Below, piece after piece: positions 6,446-15,184 of a stretch of DNA of 32,107 bases. The translations under genes and the position numbers were made by a program. The notes below the pieces were generated by a model. The model saw only the letters and a list, made by a program, of their open reading frames with translations. It made no database searches and had not been told where the DNA came from. This DNA is from Clostridia bacterium (lineage in GTDB: Bacteria; Bacillota; Clostridia; Oscillospirales; Acutalibacteraceae). Every line of letters starts with the position of its first letter. Within the stretch, counting starts at the first letter, position 1. Location of the stretch: assembly GCA_017416345.1 (NCBI GenBank), contig JAFQCR010000013.1, forward strand, positions 1 to 32,107, read 5' to 3'.

Positions 6446-7780
6446 ATGAAAAAACGTTTTGCGGCGGTCGTTATGACCGTTTTGCTGGTCCTTTTGTCGG
6501 GTTGCTCGGGCTTTAGTCTCAGCGTTTCGGAAAACCTTGCTCCCCCCAAGCCCTCGGGTGAGCTTTATGAGATACAAAAGACTCTTGAGGCCTCGGTGGG
6601 ACACGATGTTGACCTGGTCTACCCCTCGTCGGGCAAATACCGCTCGGCCATCATCACCAAGGACATAAATTCCGACGGCAAATACGACGTGTTCTCGTTC
6701 TACAGCACCGAGACCGACGACAAGACCACCGTTATGCACATAAACTATATCCGCTGGATAGATGAGCGCTGGGTCTCGGTCACCGATATGCAGGTCGATG
6801 CCTCGGGTGTTGAGTCCATCGAATTTGTAAAGCTTGACAACAGCGATACTCCCAAGGTATTGGTCAATTGGGAACGCTATTCGGCCAACAACAAGCGCCT
6901 TTCGGTCTACGATATCGATTCGGGCGAGCTGGACGAGCTGACCAACGAGGTCTACTCGGTCTACACCACCTGCGATTTTGATTCCGACGGAATTTTTGAG
7001 ATAGTTGCGGTGTATCTTGACCCCGAAAAGAAGCTGTCCACCGCAACCCTGCTGTCGTTGGGTGACGACGGCCTTTCCGAAAAAAGCACCTGTCGGCTCG
7101 ACGGAACCGTCACGGCCTATTATCCGCCGATGCTTTCCAAGCTGACCACGGGTGAGACGGCATTGTTCATTGATGCCGACAAGGCGACCGGCATGATAAC
7201 CGAGGTGCTTCGCATCAAGGACGATCAGCTGGTCAGCGCCGTGCCCTATATGTCCAATATGGAAAACGTCAACACGCTGCGTGTGTCGTCGGTCCGCTCG
7301 GTCGACTACGACGGCGACGGCTCGATCGACATACCGCTTGCCTATAAGATACCCACCGTTTCGACCTCGTCGGAGGATGACAGCGCATATATGACCGTGT
7401 GGAACAGCTTTGACGGCGTTATATTTAAGCCGATATTCCACACCGTCATCAATTATACCGACGGTTATTATTTCAACATTCCGCCCAACTGGGTCAACGC
7501 CGTTGCGGTCGAGCGCCGCCTTTCGGAAAAGGAAAGGGCGTTTTACCGTTGGGATCCGCTTATGCTGGAGCTTGGTGAGGAGATATTAAGGATCCGAGCC
7601 GTGCCTTTAGCCGATTGGGAAAACGGAAAATCGGGACTTGACGGCTACAGCGAGATCAGTCGCAGCCTTGAAGAGGCTTTTGTGGTGCGATTCGGCAGCA
7701 GCGCTTTAAATCCCGGTATCGAATTTTTGAAAAACAATTTCAATCTTATCACCGCCGACGCAGCGGCATACATCAAGTGA
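6446..7780 (+). CDS. Lipoprotein with Asp-rich FG-GAP/VCBS-like repeats (444 aa)
   Basis: The signal peptide ends in the lipobox LLSGC, with Cys20 as the expected lipid anchor, so the protein should sit on the outside of the membrane. Three short stretches look like calcium-binding loops of FG-GAP/integrin-type repeats: DINSDGKYDVFSFY (from residue 73), DFDSDGIFEIVAVY (from residue 177) and DYDGDGSIDIPLAY (from residue 287). A partial beta-propeller is likely. The ATG at 6446 is chosen because the signal peptide starts there; AGAAAGGAG lies about 11 bases upstream, a rather long gap. The response regulator gene follows after 19 bases and the kinase after that. A role as an external partner of the kinase is inferred from position only. 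Confidence 0.82.
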   Translation: MKKRFAAVVMTVLLVLLSGCSGFSLSVSENLAPPKPSGELYEIQKTLEASVGHDVDLVYPSSGKYRSAIITKDINSDGKYDVFSFYSTETDDKTTVMHINYIRWIDERWVSVTDMQVDASGVESIEFVKLDNSDTPKVLVNWERYSANNKRLSVYDIDSGELDELTNEVYSVYTTCDFDSDGIFEIVAVYLDPEKKLSTATLLSLGDDGLSEKSTCRLDGTVTAYYPPMLSKLTTGETALFIDADKATGMITEVLRIKDDQLVSAVPYMSNMENVNTLRVSSVRSVDYDGDGSIDIPLAYKIPTVSTSSEDDSAYMTVWNSFDGVIFKPIFHTVINYTDGYYFNIPPNWVNAVAVERRLSEKERAFYRWDPLMLELGEEILRIRAVPLADWENGKSGLDGYSEISRSLEEAFVVRFGSSALNPGIEFLKNNFNLITADAAAYIK

Positions 7781-7799
7781 CACCGAAAGGAGAATACCA

Positions 7800-8507
7800 T
7801 TGAAAAGAATACTCATCGTTGAGGACGAGCAGAACATCCGTGAGTTTGAGGTCATCAACCTCAAGCGTGTGGGATACGAAACGGTCGAGGCAGGCTCGGG
7901 CGAGGAAGCGCTCGAGATATTCGATAACGACCGCATTGGCTTTGATATTGCTCTTCTGGACATCTCTATGCCGGGAATGGACGGCTTCCAGCTTTGCAAG
8001 GAACTGCGCCGCCGCTCTCCCAGGCTCGGAATCATTATGCTGACGGCTCGCACGCAGGAGATGGATAAGGTCAGCGGACTTATGATAGGTGCCGACGATT
8101 ATATCACCAAGCCGTTCAGCCCCACCGAGCTCAACGCACGTGTGGACTCGCTCTACCGCCGAATCGAGCTTATCAGCACCGGTGTCCCCGCCGTTTCGGA
8201 GGAGATACGCCACGGTGAATTTGTACTCAATATGCGCCGCCGTACCCTAACCAAGAACGATAAGGATATTGAGCTTACGCAGGTTGAGTTCCAGATAATC
8301 GAGTATCTGTTCACCAATCCCGATACTCCGCTTGACCGAAACGACATTCTGACCCGTGTGTGGGGCGAAAGCTATTTCGGTGAGGAAAAGATAGTCGACG
8401 TCAACATCCGCCGACTGAGAATGAAGATCGAGGACGAGCCCTCCACACCGAAGCACCTTGTTACCGTGTGGGGCATGGGCTATAAGTGGTGCACGAACAA
8501 AGAGTGA
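7800..8507 (+). CDS. OmpR/PhoB-type response regulator (235 aa)
   Basis: The receiver domain occupies residues 1-120: acidic pair in LIVEDE, phospho-acceptor Asp54 in ALLDISMPGMDG, a Thr in IMLTAR and the conserved Lys in DYITKPF. A winged-helix DNA-binding domain follows (LTQVEFQIIEYLFTNPDTPLDR, then VDVNIRRLRMKIED and GMGYKW). The start is a TTG at 7800 with GAAAGGAG 7 bases upstream; no in-frame ATG competes. The cognate kinase is encoded next, but a repeat element lies in the 146-base gap between them. Targets cannot be named from this window. Confidence 0.95.
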   Translation: MKRILIVEDEQNIREFEVINLKRVGYETVEAGSGEEALEIFDNDRIGFDIALLDISMPGMDGFQLCKELRRRSPRLGIIMLTARTQEMDKVSGLMIGADDYITKPFSPTELNARVDSLYRRIELISTGVPAVSEEIRHGEFVLNMRRRTLTKNDKDIELTQVEFQIIEYLFTNPDTPLDRNDILTRVWGESYFGEEKIVDVNIRRLRMKIEDEPSTPKHLVTVWGMGYKWCTNKE

Positions 8508-8637
8508 AGAATGAATATTGAAAAATGAATAATGAATAATTGATGTGTCGGCTGCGCCGACAAATTAAAAAGTTCGCAAAGCGAACACCGCAATTATTCA
8601 TTCTTCATCATTCATTTTTAACTGTTCATTTTTTAAA
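8505..8637. repeat. AT-rich inverted-repeat element with two triloop hairpins
   Basis: Imperfect AT-rich terminal arms of about 35-45 bases made of ATGAATAAT-like steps (8505-8541 and 8591-8637) enclose two GC-rich hairpins: TGTCGGC-TGC-GCCGACA (8546-8562) and GTTCGC-AAA-GCGAAC (8572-8586). The element fills the gap between the response regulator and the kinase genes, starting at the stop codon of the first. It is non-coding. It may act as a weak attenuator or mRNA stabiliser, or it may be a passive miniature element. Confidence 0.75.
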
Positions 8638-8653
8638 CAAAGGTGGTGAGACC

Positions 8654-10111
8654 GTGGAGACCGATATCAGATTGCACAGTATAACGAGGCGATGGATAAT
8701 GAACGTTTTAGCGTTGGACTTTCTTATCATCCTTGTTTGTGAGATACTTGTCGGCGTTTTTATGTTCAACTATTACCGCAATTCGGTAATTGATGCATCG
8801 TCGGAGTATGTCAAAAACATCAACGTGCTGGCTATGACCGACGAAAGGGGATATCCTGCTGCGGCTCGCCGCTATGCACAGACCTTCCAATACCGTGATA
8901 AGGTCGAGGTACAGATCTTTGACTCGGATGATAATATGCTGGTCACCACCAACGGCTTTGCTTCTCCCGGTGTGGCCGAGGTCGCAACCGACTACGCCGA
9001 GGCCAAAGAGACCAACGGTGAGGCCTGGTGGTACGGCAATAACGATAACGGCGAAAAGGTGCTGGCCATAACCAATCCGTTGCCCGATCTGGGCTTCGGC
9101 TTTAACGGCTATTACCGTGTGCTGGTGTCTATGGAGGAGGTCATCGACAGCTATGTGCTGTTCTTGGTGATAGCCATCCTTGTCGGCCTTTTGACGCTTG
9201 GGTTCTCGAGCTTCACGGGTGCATATTTCGTGCGCTCGCTGGTACGCCCCGTGCGTGAGGTCACAGCCACCGCCCGAAAGATCGCCTCGGGCGACCTTAA
9301 GACCCGCCTTGAGGTCAAGCGCAATGACGAAATAGGTGAGCTTTGCGACACCATCAACTATATGGCGTCCGAGCTTGAAAATACCAACAAAATGAAGAAC
9401 GACTTTATCTCGTCGGTCTCGCACGAGCTGAGAACGCCGCTCACGGCCATCAAGGGCTGGGGCGAAACGGTCAGTATGTCGATAGGCGAGGATGACGAGA
9501 TAGTCAAGCGTGGCGTCGATGTTATGCTGGGCGAGGCCGACCGTCTGTCGGGTCTTGTCGAAGAGCTGCTCGACTTTTCTCGAATCGAGGCAGGCAAGCT
9601 GACCATTACAACCTCTTTGAACGATCCATTGTCCATCGTCGGCTCGGTGGTCGATATGTATGAGGAGATCGCACGTCAGCAAAAGCTGTCGCTGACCTTT
9701 GTTAAGCCCGAGACCAGCGAAATGATAATGGCCGACCGTGACCGTATCAAGCAGGTGTTCATCAATGTTATCGACAACGCCGTAAAATACACCGAGGCAG
9801 GCGGACATATCGTGGTTTCGGCCTTTAACGAGGAGGGCTGTATCCGTGTGACCATAAGCGACACGGGTTGCGGCATCCCTGCCAAGGACCTTAACCACGT
9901 TAAGGAAAAATTCTTTAAAGCCAACAGCAATGTGCGCGGTTCGGGTATAGGACTTGCCGTTGCTGATGAGATAATAAAAAGCCATAACGGACTTATGTTC
10001 TTGGAAAGCACCGAGGGCGAGGGAACAACGGTCACCGTCGTTCTGCCCACCGTTAAGGCTCAGCCCGACGAGGTCACCGAGATAGTCTTCCCTCCCGAGC
10101 AGAAAGGATAA
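8654..10111 (+). CDS. Membrane sensor histidine kinase (485 aa)
   Basis: This is the partner kinase of the preceding regulator. Membrane segment 1 spans about residues 17-40. An extracytoplasmic sensor region of about 120 residues follows, then membrane segment 2 (VLFLVIAILVGLLTLGF), a HAMP linker (LVRPVREVTATARKIASGDL), a HisKA dimer domain with His257 in SHELRTPLTAIKGW, and a HATPase domain with N box NVIDNAVKYT, G1 DTGCGI and G2 GSGIGLAV. The GTG at 8654 is preferred because AGGTGG lies 7 bases upstream; the ATG at 8699 has no such site. The Pho/Vic-like layout does not identify the stimulus. Confidence 0.93.
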   Translation: METDIRLHSITRRWIMNVLALDFLIILVCEILVGVFMFNYYRNSVIDASSEYVKNINVLAMTDERGYPAAARRYAQTFQYRDKVEVQIFDSDDNMLVTTNGFASPGVAEVATDYAEAKETNGEAWWYGNNDNGEKVLAITNPLPDLGFGFNGYYRVLVSMEEVIDSYVLFLVIAILVGLLTLGFSSFTGAYFVRSLVRPVREVTATARKIASGDLKTRLEVKRNDEIGELCDTINYMASELENTNKMKNDFISSVSHELRTPLTAIKGWGETVSMSIGEDDEIVKRGVDVMLGEADRLSGLVEELLDFSRIEAGKLTITTSLNDPLSIVGSVVDMYEEIARQQKLSLTFVKPETSEMIMADRDRIKQVFINVIDNAVKYTEAGGHIVVSAFNEEGCIRVTISDTGCGIPAKDLNHVKEKFFKANSNVRGSGIGLAVADEIIKSHNGLMFLESTEGEGTTVTVVLPTVKAQPDEVTEIVFPPEQKG

Positions 10112-10114
10112 ACC

Positions 10115-11179
10115 ATGGCAAAAAAGACATCAATAGGCGGTCAGGCGCTTATTGAGGGCATTATGATGAAGGGCCCTCATAAGACCTCGATGGCCGTAAG
10201 AAAAAAGGACGGAACCATAGATATTTCCGAGGTGAAAGAGAAGCATTTAAAGGATAAATGCCGTATCTTCGGTTGGCCGCTGATACGCGGAATGGTCAAT
10301 CTCATCGAGTCGATGATGATCGGCTATAAGACCATGATGCAATCGGCCGATATTTCGGGCTTTACCGATCTTGAGGATGAACCTCAAAAGACCGAAGTCC
10401 CCGAAACGGCAGAGGCTCCCGTCGCAGAAGCCGCCGAGACCGAGCCTCCGACCGCAACCGCCGAGCCCGAAGCAGTGCCCACAGCCGAGGCACCCAAGGA
10501 GCCCGACAAAAAGGAAAGCGTGCTGACCGGAGTTATAATGACGGTCGGTGCCGTGCTGGGCGTGGCACTTGCGCTGGTGCTGTTTATGTACCTGCCGTCG
10601 TTGGCCTTTAAGGGCATCGAGTATCTTGCAGGTGCCGACCTTAAAATGTACAAGGGTCTTATCGAGGGCGTTTTGAAGATGGCCATCTTTGTGAGTTACA
10701 TAGCCGTTGTAGCCCTCGAAAAGGATATCAAGCGTGTCTTTATGTACCACGGTGCCGAGCACAAGACCATATTCTGCTACGAAAGCGGAAAAGAGCTGAC
10801 CGTTCAAAATGTGCGTGGCTTCAAGCGCTTCCATCCCCGATGCGGAACCTCGTTTATGTTCTTGATGCTGGCCGTGGGCATACTTATCAGCAGCGTGCTG
10901 GTGGTTGTGCTGCCCGATTTTATCGTCAGCCGAAACTACATCTGGGTCCCCATAAAAATACTTTTGTTGCCGCTCACCTGCGGCCTTGGATATGAGCTTA
11001 TCAAGATCTGCGGCAGACACGATAATTTTATCACCCGCATCATTGCCGCACCCGGTCTTTGGATACAGCGTCTTACCACCAAGGAGCCTGACGACGATAT
11101 GATCGAAATTGCAATTGCCGCAGTTAAAGAGGTCATACCCGAGGACGGTTCGGACGAGTTGGGTTGTGGTTGCAAGTGA
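10115..11179 (+). CDS. yqhQ: DUF1385 / YqhQ-family membrane protein (354 aa)
   Basis: The N-terminus GGQALIEGIMMKGP and the central motif YHGAEHKTIFCYE are diagnostic for the DUF1385 family (B. subtilis YqhQ), a predicted metal-dependent membrane protein of unknown activity. Two or more pairs of hydrophobic segments are seen (around residues 140-165, 185-200, 245-270 and 280-300). An unusual Pro/Ala/Glu-rich linker of about 45 residues (approximately 90-135) separates the N-terminal block from the membrane part. The gene starts 3 bases after the kinase stop. YqhQ-type genes often stand next to prmC, as here. Confidence 0.9.
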   Translation: MAKKTSIGGQALIEGIMMKGPHKTSMAVRKKDGTIDISEVKEKHLKDKCRIFGWPLIRGMVNLIESMMIGYKTMMQSADISGFTDLEDEPQKTEVPETAEAPVAEAAETEPPTATAEPEAVPTAEAPKEPDKKESVLTGVIMTVGAVLGVALALVLFMYLPSLAFKGIEYLAGADLKMYKGLIEGVLKMAIFVSYIAVVALEKDIKRVFMYHGAEHKTIFCYESGKELTVQNVRGFKRFHPRCGTSFMFLMLAVGILISSVLVVVLPDFIVSRNYIWVPIKILLLPLTCGLGYELIKICGRHDNFITRIIAAPGLWIQRLTTKEPDDDMIEIAIAAVKEVIPEDGSDELGCGCK

Positions 11180-11985
11180 CCAAGGAACAGCTTATAGCCG
11201 AGCTTACCGCAAGGCTTAAAAACAGCGGATTTGAGTCTGCAAGGTTTGAGGCAACTCAGATCGTCAACGCCGTTTGCGGCAGTTATATGCTGTCACAGAA
11301 GGTGGCACCCGAGCTTGTGGCTTTGGCCGAAAGCAAGGCCGAGCTTCGCTTGAAGCACGAGCCGTTGCAGTATATTTTGGGCGAGTGGGAGTTTTACGGA
11401 CTGCCCTTTAAGGTCGGCCCGGGGGTGCTTATCCCTCGGCAGGATACCGAAACGCTGGTCGAGACCGCTCTGCCGCTTTTGAAACCGAGCCGCAACCGTG
11501 TGTTTGACCTTTGTGCGGGAAGCGGTTGTATCGGAATTGCGTTGGCAAAGCTTAGCGGTGCCAAGGTCACCTTTTTTGAAAAAAGTGACGATGCGTTGCC
11601 GTACCTTGAGGAAAATATCCGCCTTAACGGCATTGAGGCCGAGGTCCTGCATTACGACGTGCTGGGCGCTCCGCCGAAGATGAAGGTCGATATGATAGTC
11701 AGCAATCCGCCGTATATTAAAACAGCGGTGGTCGAAGGCCTTGAGACCGAGGTCAAGTGTGAGCCGTTGATGGCACTTGACGGCGGTGAGGACGGCTTGA
11801 GATTCTACCGCCATATAGCCACCGCCTGGAAGCCTTGTATCGAGCTTGGCGGTTATTTGATCTTTGAGATAGGCTTTGACCAAGGCGAGGAAGTTACGGA
11901 AATAATGAAAAATGCAGGGTACCGTGATGTACAATGCAAAAAAGACCTTTGCGGTGAGGACCGAGTGGTCATCGGCCGCAAATAG
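11176..11985 (+). CDS. prmC: Peptide chain release factor N5-glutamine methyltransferase (269 aa)
   Basis: PrmC methylates the Gln of the GGQ motif in release factors RF1 and RF2, using SAM. The N-terminal helical region is followed by the Rossmann methyltransferase fold with SAM motif LCAGSGCIGIAL and the catalytic SNPPYI, which is typical of glutamine/adenine N-methyltransferases. LIPRQDTETLVE before motif I is specific for PrmC. The GTG at 11176 is chosen because it overlaps the yqhQ stop by 3 bases; TTG codons at 11164 and 11170 are alternatives. Length matches the family. Confidence 0.93.
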   Translation: MTKEQLIAELTARLKNSGFESARFEATQIVNAVCGSYMLSQKVAPELVALAESKAELRLKHEPLQYILGEWEFYGLPFKVGPGVLIPRQDTETLVETALPLLKPSRNRVFDLCAGSGCIGIALAKLSGAKVTFFEKSDDALPYLEENIRLNGIEAEVLHYDVLGAPPKMKVDMIVSNPPYIKTAVVEGLETEVKCEPLMALDGGEDGLRFYRHIATAWKPCIELGGYLIFEIGFDQGEEVTEIMKNAGYRDVQCKKDLCGEDRVVIGRK

Positions 11986-12006
11986 GTCGTTTAAATCGGT
12001 TAAATT

Positions 12007-12020
12007 TTAGGTTGACCTAA
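12007..12020. promoter_or_regulatory. Palindrome just upstream of recA, candidate operator
   Basis: TTAGGT-TG-ACCTAA is a perfect 6+6 inverted repeat with a two-base centre, ending 26 bases before the recA ATG. No Bacillus-type LexA box (GAAC-N4-GTTC) is present between prmC and recA. No convincing -35/-10 pair is visible. It could be a divergent SOS operator or a chance palindrome. Confidence 0.35.
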
Positions 12021-12045
12021 TACATATATTTTGGAGGAGTTTAAA

Positions 12046-13185
12046 ATGGCAGATGATAAGCAGAAGGCTTTAGCCACAGCGCTGGAGCAGATCGAAAAAA
12101 CCTACGGTAAGGGCACCATTATGAAGCTGGGTGAGAACGCTCATATGAGCGTTGAGCACATCTCGACCGGCTCCATCGGTCTTGATGCCGCACTCGGTAT
12201 CGGCGGACTTCCCAAGGGACGTATCGTTGAGATATACGGACCCGAATCCTCGGGTAAGACCACCATTGCTCTGCACGTTATCGCAGAGGCACAGAAAAAG
12301 GGCGGCGAGGTCGCATTTATCGACGTTGAGCACGCTCTCGACCCTGTTTATGCCGCCGCTTTGGGCGTTGATATCGACTCTATGCTGGTTTCCCAGCCCG
12401 ACACCGGCGAGCAGGCACTTGAGATTACCGAGGCACTTGTCCGCTCGGGTGCTTTGGACGTTGTCGTTGTCGACTCGGTTGCCGCTCTCGTTCCCAGAGC
12501 CGAGATCGAGGGTGATATGGGCGACTCTCACATGGGTGTTCACGCAAGACTTATGTCGCAGGCCTTGCGTAAGCTCGCAGGCGCAATCTCCAAGTCCAAC
12601 TGTATCGCCATCTTCATCAACCAGTTGCGTGATAAGATCGGTGTTATGTACGGCAGTGCCGAAACCACCACGGGTGGTAGAGCACTTCGTTTCTATGCCT
12701 CTGTCCGTCTTGATATCCGCCGCAGAGATGCCATCAAGGTCGGCGGTGAGATAATCGGTAACAAGACCGAGGCCAAGGTCGTCAAGAACAAGGTCGCACC
12801 TCCGTTCCGTTCGGCCGAGTTTGATATTCTTTACGGCAAGGGCATCTACCGTCCGGGTGAGATAATCGAGCTTGGCATCAAGCTGGATATCGTCAAGCGT
12901 TCGGGTGCATGGATATCCTATAACGATGAAAAGATCGCCCAGGGTCGAGATAATGCCAAGCTTTATCTTGGCGAGCATCCCGAGCTTGCCGCCGAGATCG
13001 AAGCAAAGATTCGTGAAAAGCTCAATGAGCAGGCACAGACCGTAGGCAAGTCGGCCAAGGAGGCCGCCGCCGAAAAGGCCGCCGAGATCGACGCTGTTGT
13101 GGCCGCCGCTGCCGCCGAGGAGGGTGCCGCAGAGGAAAAACCCAAGCGCAAATCCAAGATCAACATCGATGTAGACGTTGAGTAA
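12046..13185 (+). CDS. recA: Recombinase RecA (379 aa)
   Basis: RecA forms ATP-dependent filaments on single-stranded DNA for homologous recombination and triggers LexA cleavage. Residues 65-72 are Walker A (GPESSGKT), with [41 protein letters not shown] (Walker B/L1) and the L2 loop around [15 protein letters not shown]. The C-terminus is long and Ala/Glu-rich with a basic end ([17 protein letters not shown]). The ATG at 12046 follows GGAGGAG and is favoured over the in-frame TTG at 12031, which sits at the edge of that site. The recX start overlaps the stop by one base. Confidence 0.98.
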   Translation: MADDKQKALATALEQIEKTYGKGTIMKLGENAHMSVEHISTGSIGLDAALGIGGLPKGRIVEIYGPESSGKTTIALHVIAEAQKKGGEVAFIDVEHALDPVYAAALGVDIDSMLVSQPDTGEQALEITEALVRSGALDVVVVDSVAALVPRAEIEGDMGDSHMGVHARLMSQALRKLAGAISKSNCIAIFINQLRDKIGVMYGSAETTTGGRALRFYASVRLDIRRRDAIKVGGEIIGNKTEAKVVKNKVAPPFRSAEFDILYGKGIYRPGEIIELGIKLDIVKRSGAWISYNDEKIAQGRDNAKLYLGEHPELAAEIEAKIREKLNEQAQTVGKSAKEAAAEKAAEIDAVVAAAAAEEGAAEEKPKRKSKINIDVDVE

Positions 13186-13850
13186 TGAAGATAATTGAAA
13201 TAAGACCGAGAAGAAAGTTTGTTTCAGGCATAGTTTTTGACATCGAGGTCGACCCTAAAGAGTACGGTGCCGACCCCGATGCCGCAGGACTTTTGAGCTT
13301 GGACTCGGAGCTTTGCGAAATGAAGCACCTCAAAGCAGGGTTAGAGCTTACCGATGCCGAAATCTCGGCACTTGTGCGTGAATCGCACATAAAGCGTGCC
13401 AAGTCAAGGGCGCTGTGGTATCTTTCCCGTGGGGATTGCTCAAGAAAAACGCTTTTTGACAAGCTGAAAAAGGCCTTCCCCGAATATGCCTGCGAAGCCG
13501 CCTGCGACCGAATGGAGGAGCTGCGGTTTCTGGATGACGAGGCCTATGCCAAGCGTCGTTTGCAGAGGATAATCGACGAGAAAAAGGTCTCGGTCAGAAT
13601 GGCAAAGCAATTGCTGAAACTTGAGGGCATCGACGCTGATCTTATCGACGATGCCGCAGAGGTTGCTGAGTATGACCCTATAGGGACCATAGTCACGCTG
13701 ATTGAAAGAAAATACAAAAATAAATTGGGTGACAAGGCGCAGAATGACAAGGTCATCGCCGCCTTGATGCGAAAGGGATACAGCTACTCCGAAATAAGGG
13801 AAGCGCTTTCCCAATTTGACACACCCACAGATTATTGCGAGGATTATTGA
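13185..13850 (+). CDS. recX: Regulatory protein RecX (221 aa)
   Basis: RecX binds inside the RecA filament groove and modulates its activity. The family hallmarks are ALWYLSRGDCSRKTLFDKLKKAF, ELRFLDDEAYAKRRL and the three-helix repeats that follow (VSVRMAKQLLKLEGID, then KVIAALMRKGYSYSEIREAL). The position directly after recA, with a one-base TAATG overlap, fits strict co-expression. The N-terminal 65 residues are the variable region of the family. Confidence 0.93.
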   Translation: MKIIEIRPRRKFVSGIVFDIEVDPKEYGADPDAAGLLSLDSELCEMKHLKAGLELTDAEISALVRESHIKRAKSRALWYLSRGDCSRKTLFDKLKKAFPEYACEAACDRMEELRFLDDEAYAKRRLQRIIDEKKVSVRMAKQLLKLEGIDADLIDDAAEVAEYDPIGTIVTLIERKYKNKLGDKAQNDKVIAALMRKGYSYSEIREALSQFDTPTDYCEDY

Positions 13851-15184
13851 TGATTAAGGTAGGAATGGTCAGCCTCGGTTGCCCGAAAAATCGGGTGGAT
13901 GCCGAGATAATGCTGAAAAAACTGCAGGATGCAGGGTGCGAGATAACACCCGAGGAGGCCGAGGCCGACGTTATTATAGTCAACACCTGCGGATTTATTG
14001 AGGATGCCAAGGCAGAGGCTATCGAGAATATTTTAGAGGCCGCAAACTATAAAAAGGACGGCAATTGCAAGGCGCTTATCGTTACCGGTTGCCTTGCCGA
14101 GCGTTACCGTGATGACATAAAGGCCGAGTTACCCGAGGTCGACGTTACGGTCGGATTAGCCGGGAACAACGATATCGTTGATATCGTGCAAAAGGCCTAT
14201 GACGGTGCTTGCGAAAACCGTTACGGCAAAAAAGAGGACCTCATGATCGAGGGCGAGCGTCTGCTGACCACACCGCCTTATACCGCTTATGTAAAAATAG
14301 CCGAAGGATGCGACAATTGCTGTACCTATTGTGCCATTCCAAAGATTCGAGGTCGGTTCAGAAGCCGTCAGATGGTCGATATCCTGTTTGAAATAGGTCA
14401 CCTTGTCGAGCAGGGTGTTAAGGAGATAGTCCTTGTTGCGCAGGATACCACCCGTTACGGAGAGGACATCTACGGCACACCCCAGCTTGCCACATTGCTC
14501 AAAAACATCTGCCGTATTGAGGAGCTTCGTTGGGTCAGAATGCTTTATACATACCCCGACCTTATCACCGACGAGCTGTTGGACATTATGGCGGTCGAGG
14601 AAAAGATAGTAAATTATCTGGATATTCCGCTTCAGCATTGTGACGGCACGGTGCTTAAACGAATGAATCGCAAGGGCGACCGTGAATCTTTAGAGGCACT
14701 TATCGAAAAGATAAGAGCCAAGATCCCCGATATCACGCTTCGCACAACGCTGATAACCGGCTTCCCCGGGGAATCCGAGGAGCAGTTCCAGAGCCTTTGC
14801 GAGTTTGTGCAGAAAGTCAGGTTTGATCGCCTCGGATGCTTTGCCTATTCCGAGGAGGAGGGCACACCTGCCGCCGCCTTTGAGGATCAGATCGACCAAC
14901 AGACCCGAGTGGACCGAGCCGAGATAATCATGAATGACCAGCTCGGCATTGCGATAGAGAAAAACGAAGCCAAGTACGGCACTTTGCAGGAGGTGCTGAT
15001 CGAGGGCTACGATGATTATATCAAGTGCTATTTCGGCCGTACCCGTGCCGATGCACCCGAGATCGACGGTAAGGTGTTCTTCACCGTTACCGAGCCGCAG
15101 GTTATAGGAACCTTTGTTAATGTAAGGATAAACGATTCTTTGGAATACGACCTGCTTGGAGAAATGGAAGGAGAGGTATTATGA
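13850..15184 (+). CDS. rimO: Ribosomal protein S12 methylthiotransferase RimO (444 aa)
   Basis: This radical-SAM enzyme adds a methylthio group to an Asp of ribosomal protein S12. The N-terminal UPF0004 domain shows SLGCPKNRVDAE, NTCGFIEDAKAEAIENIL and TGCLAERY, whose three Cys bind the auxiliary cluster. The radical-SAM motif is GCDNCCTYCAIPKIRGRFRSR. A C-terminal TRAM region (IEGYDDYIKCYFGRTRADAPEIDG) follows. CPKN distinguishes RimO from MiaB. The ATG at 13850 overlaps the recX stop by one base and is preceded by GAGG; an upstream ATG at 13835 lies inside recX and has no ribosome site. Confidence 0.95.
   Translation: MIKVGMVSLGCPKNRVDAEIMLKKLQDAGCEITPEEAEADVIIVNTCGFIEDAKAEAIENILEAANYKKDGNCKALIVTGCLAERYRDDIKAELPEVDVTVGLAGNNDIVDIVQKAYDGACENRYGKKEDLMIEGERLLTTPPYTAYVKIAEGCDNCCTYCAIPKIRGRFRSRQMVDILFEIGHLVEQGVKEIVLVAQDTTRYGEDIYGTPQLATLLKNICRIEELRWVRMLYTYPDLITDELLDIMAVEEKIVNYLDIPLQHCDGTVLKRMNRKGDRESLEALIEKIRAKIPDITLRTTLITGFPGESEEQFQSLCEFVQKVRFDRLGCFAYSEEEGTPAAAFEDQIDQQTRVDRAEIIMNDQLGIAIEKNEAKYGTLQEVLIEGYDDYIKCYFGRTRADAPEIDGKVFFTVTEPQVIGTFVNVRINDSLEYDLLGEMEGEVL

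Noticed and set aside
6368-7441. Long open frame on the minus strand opposite the lipoprotein gene
   Set aside because: No family motif and no ribosome site; the plus-strand frame has a signal peptide, lipobox and repeats.
8708-9985. Long open frame on the minus strand opposite the histidine kinase gene
   Set aside because: It is a shadow of the codon bias of the plus-strand gene. The plus-strand product has complete kinase motifs; the minus-strand product shows none and lacks a ribosome site.
11986-12045. Bacillus-type LexA box before recA
   Set aside because: No GAAC-N4-GTTC-like sequence is present in this gap.
12070-12978. Open frame of 302 codons opposite recA
   Set aside because: It is antisense to a highly conserved gene and arises from its codon use.
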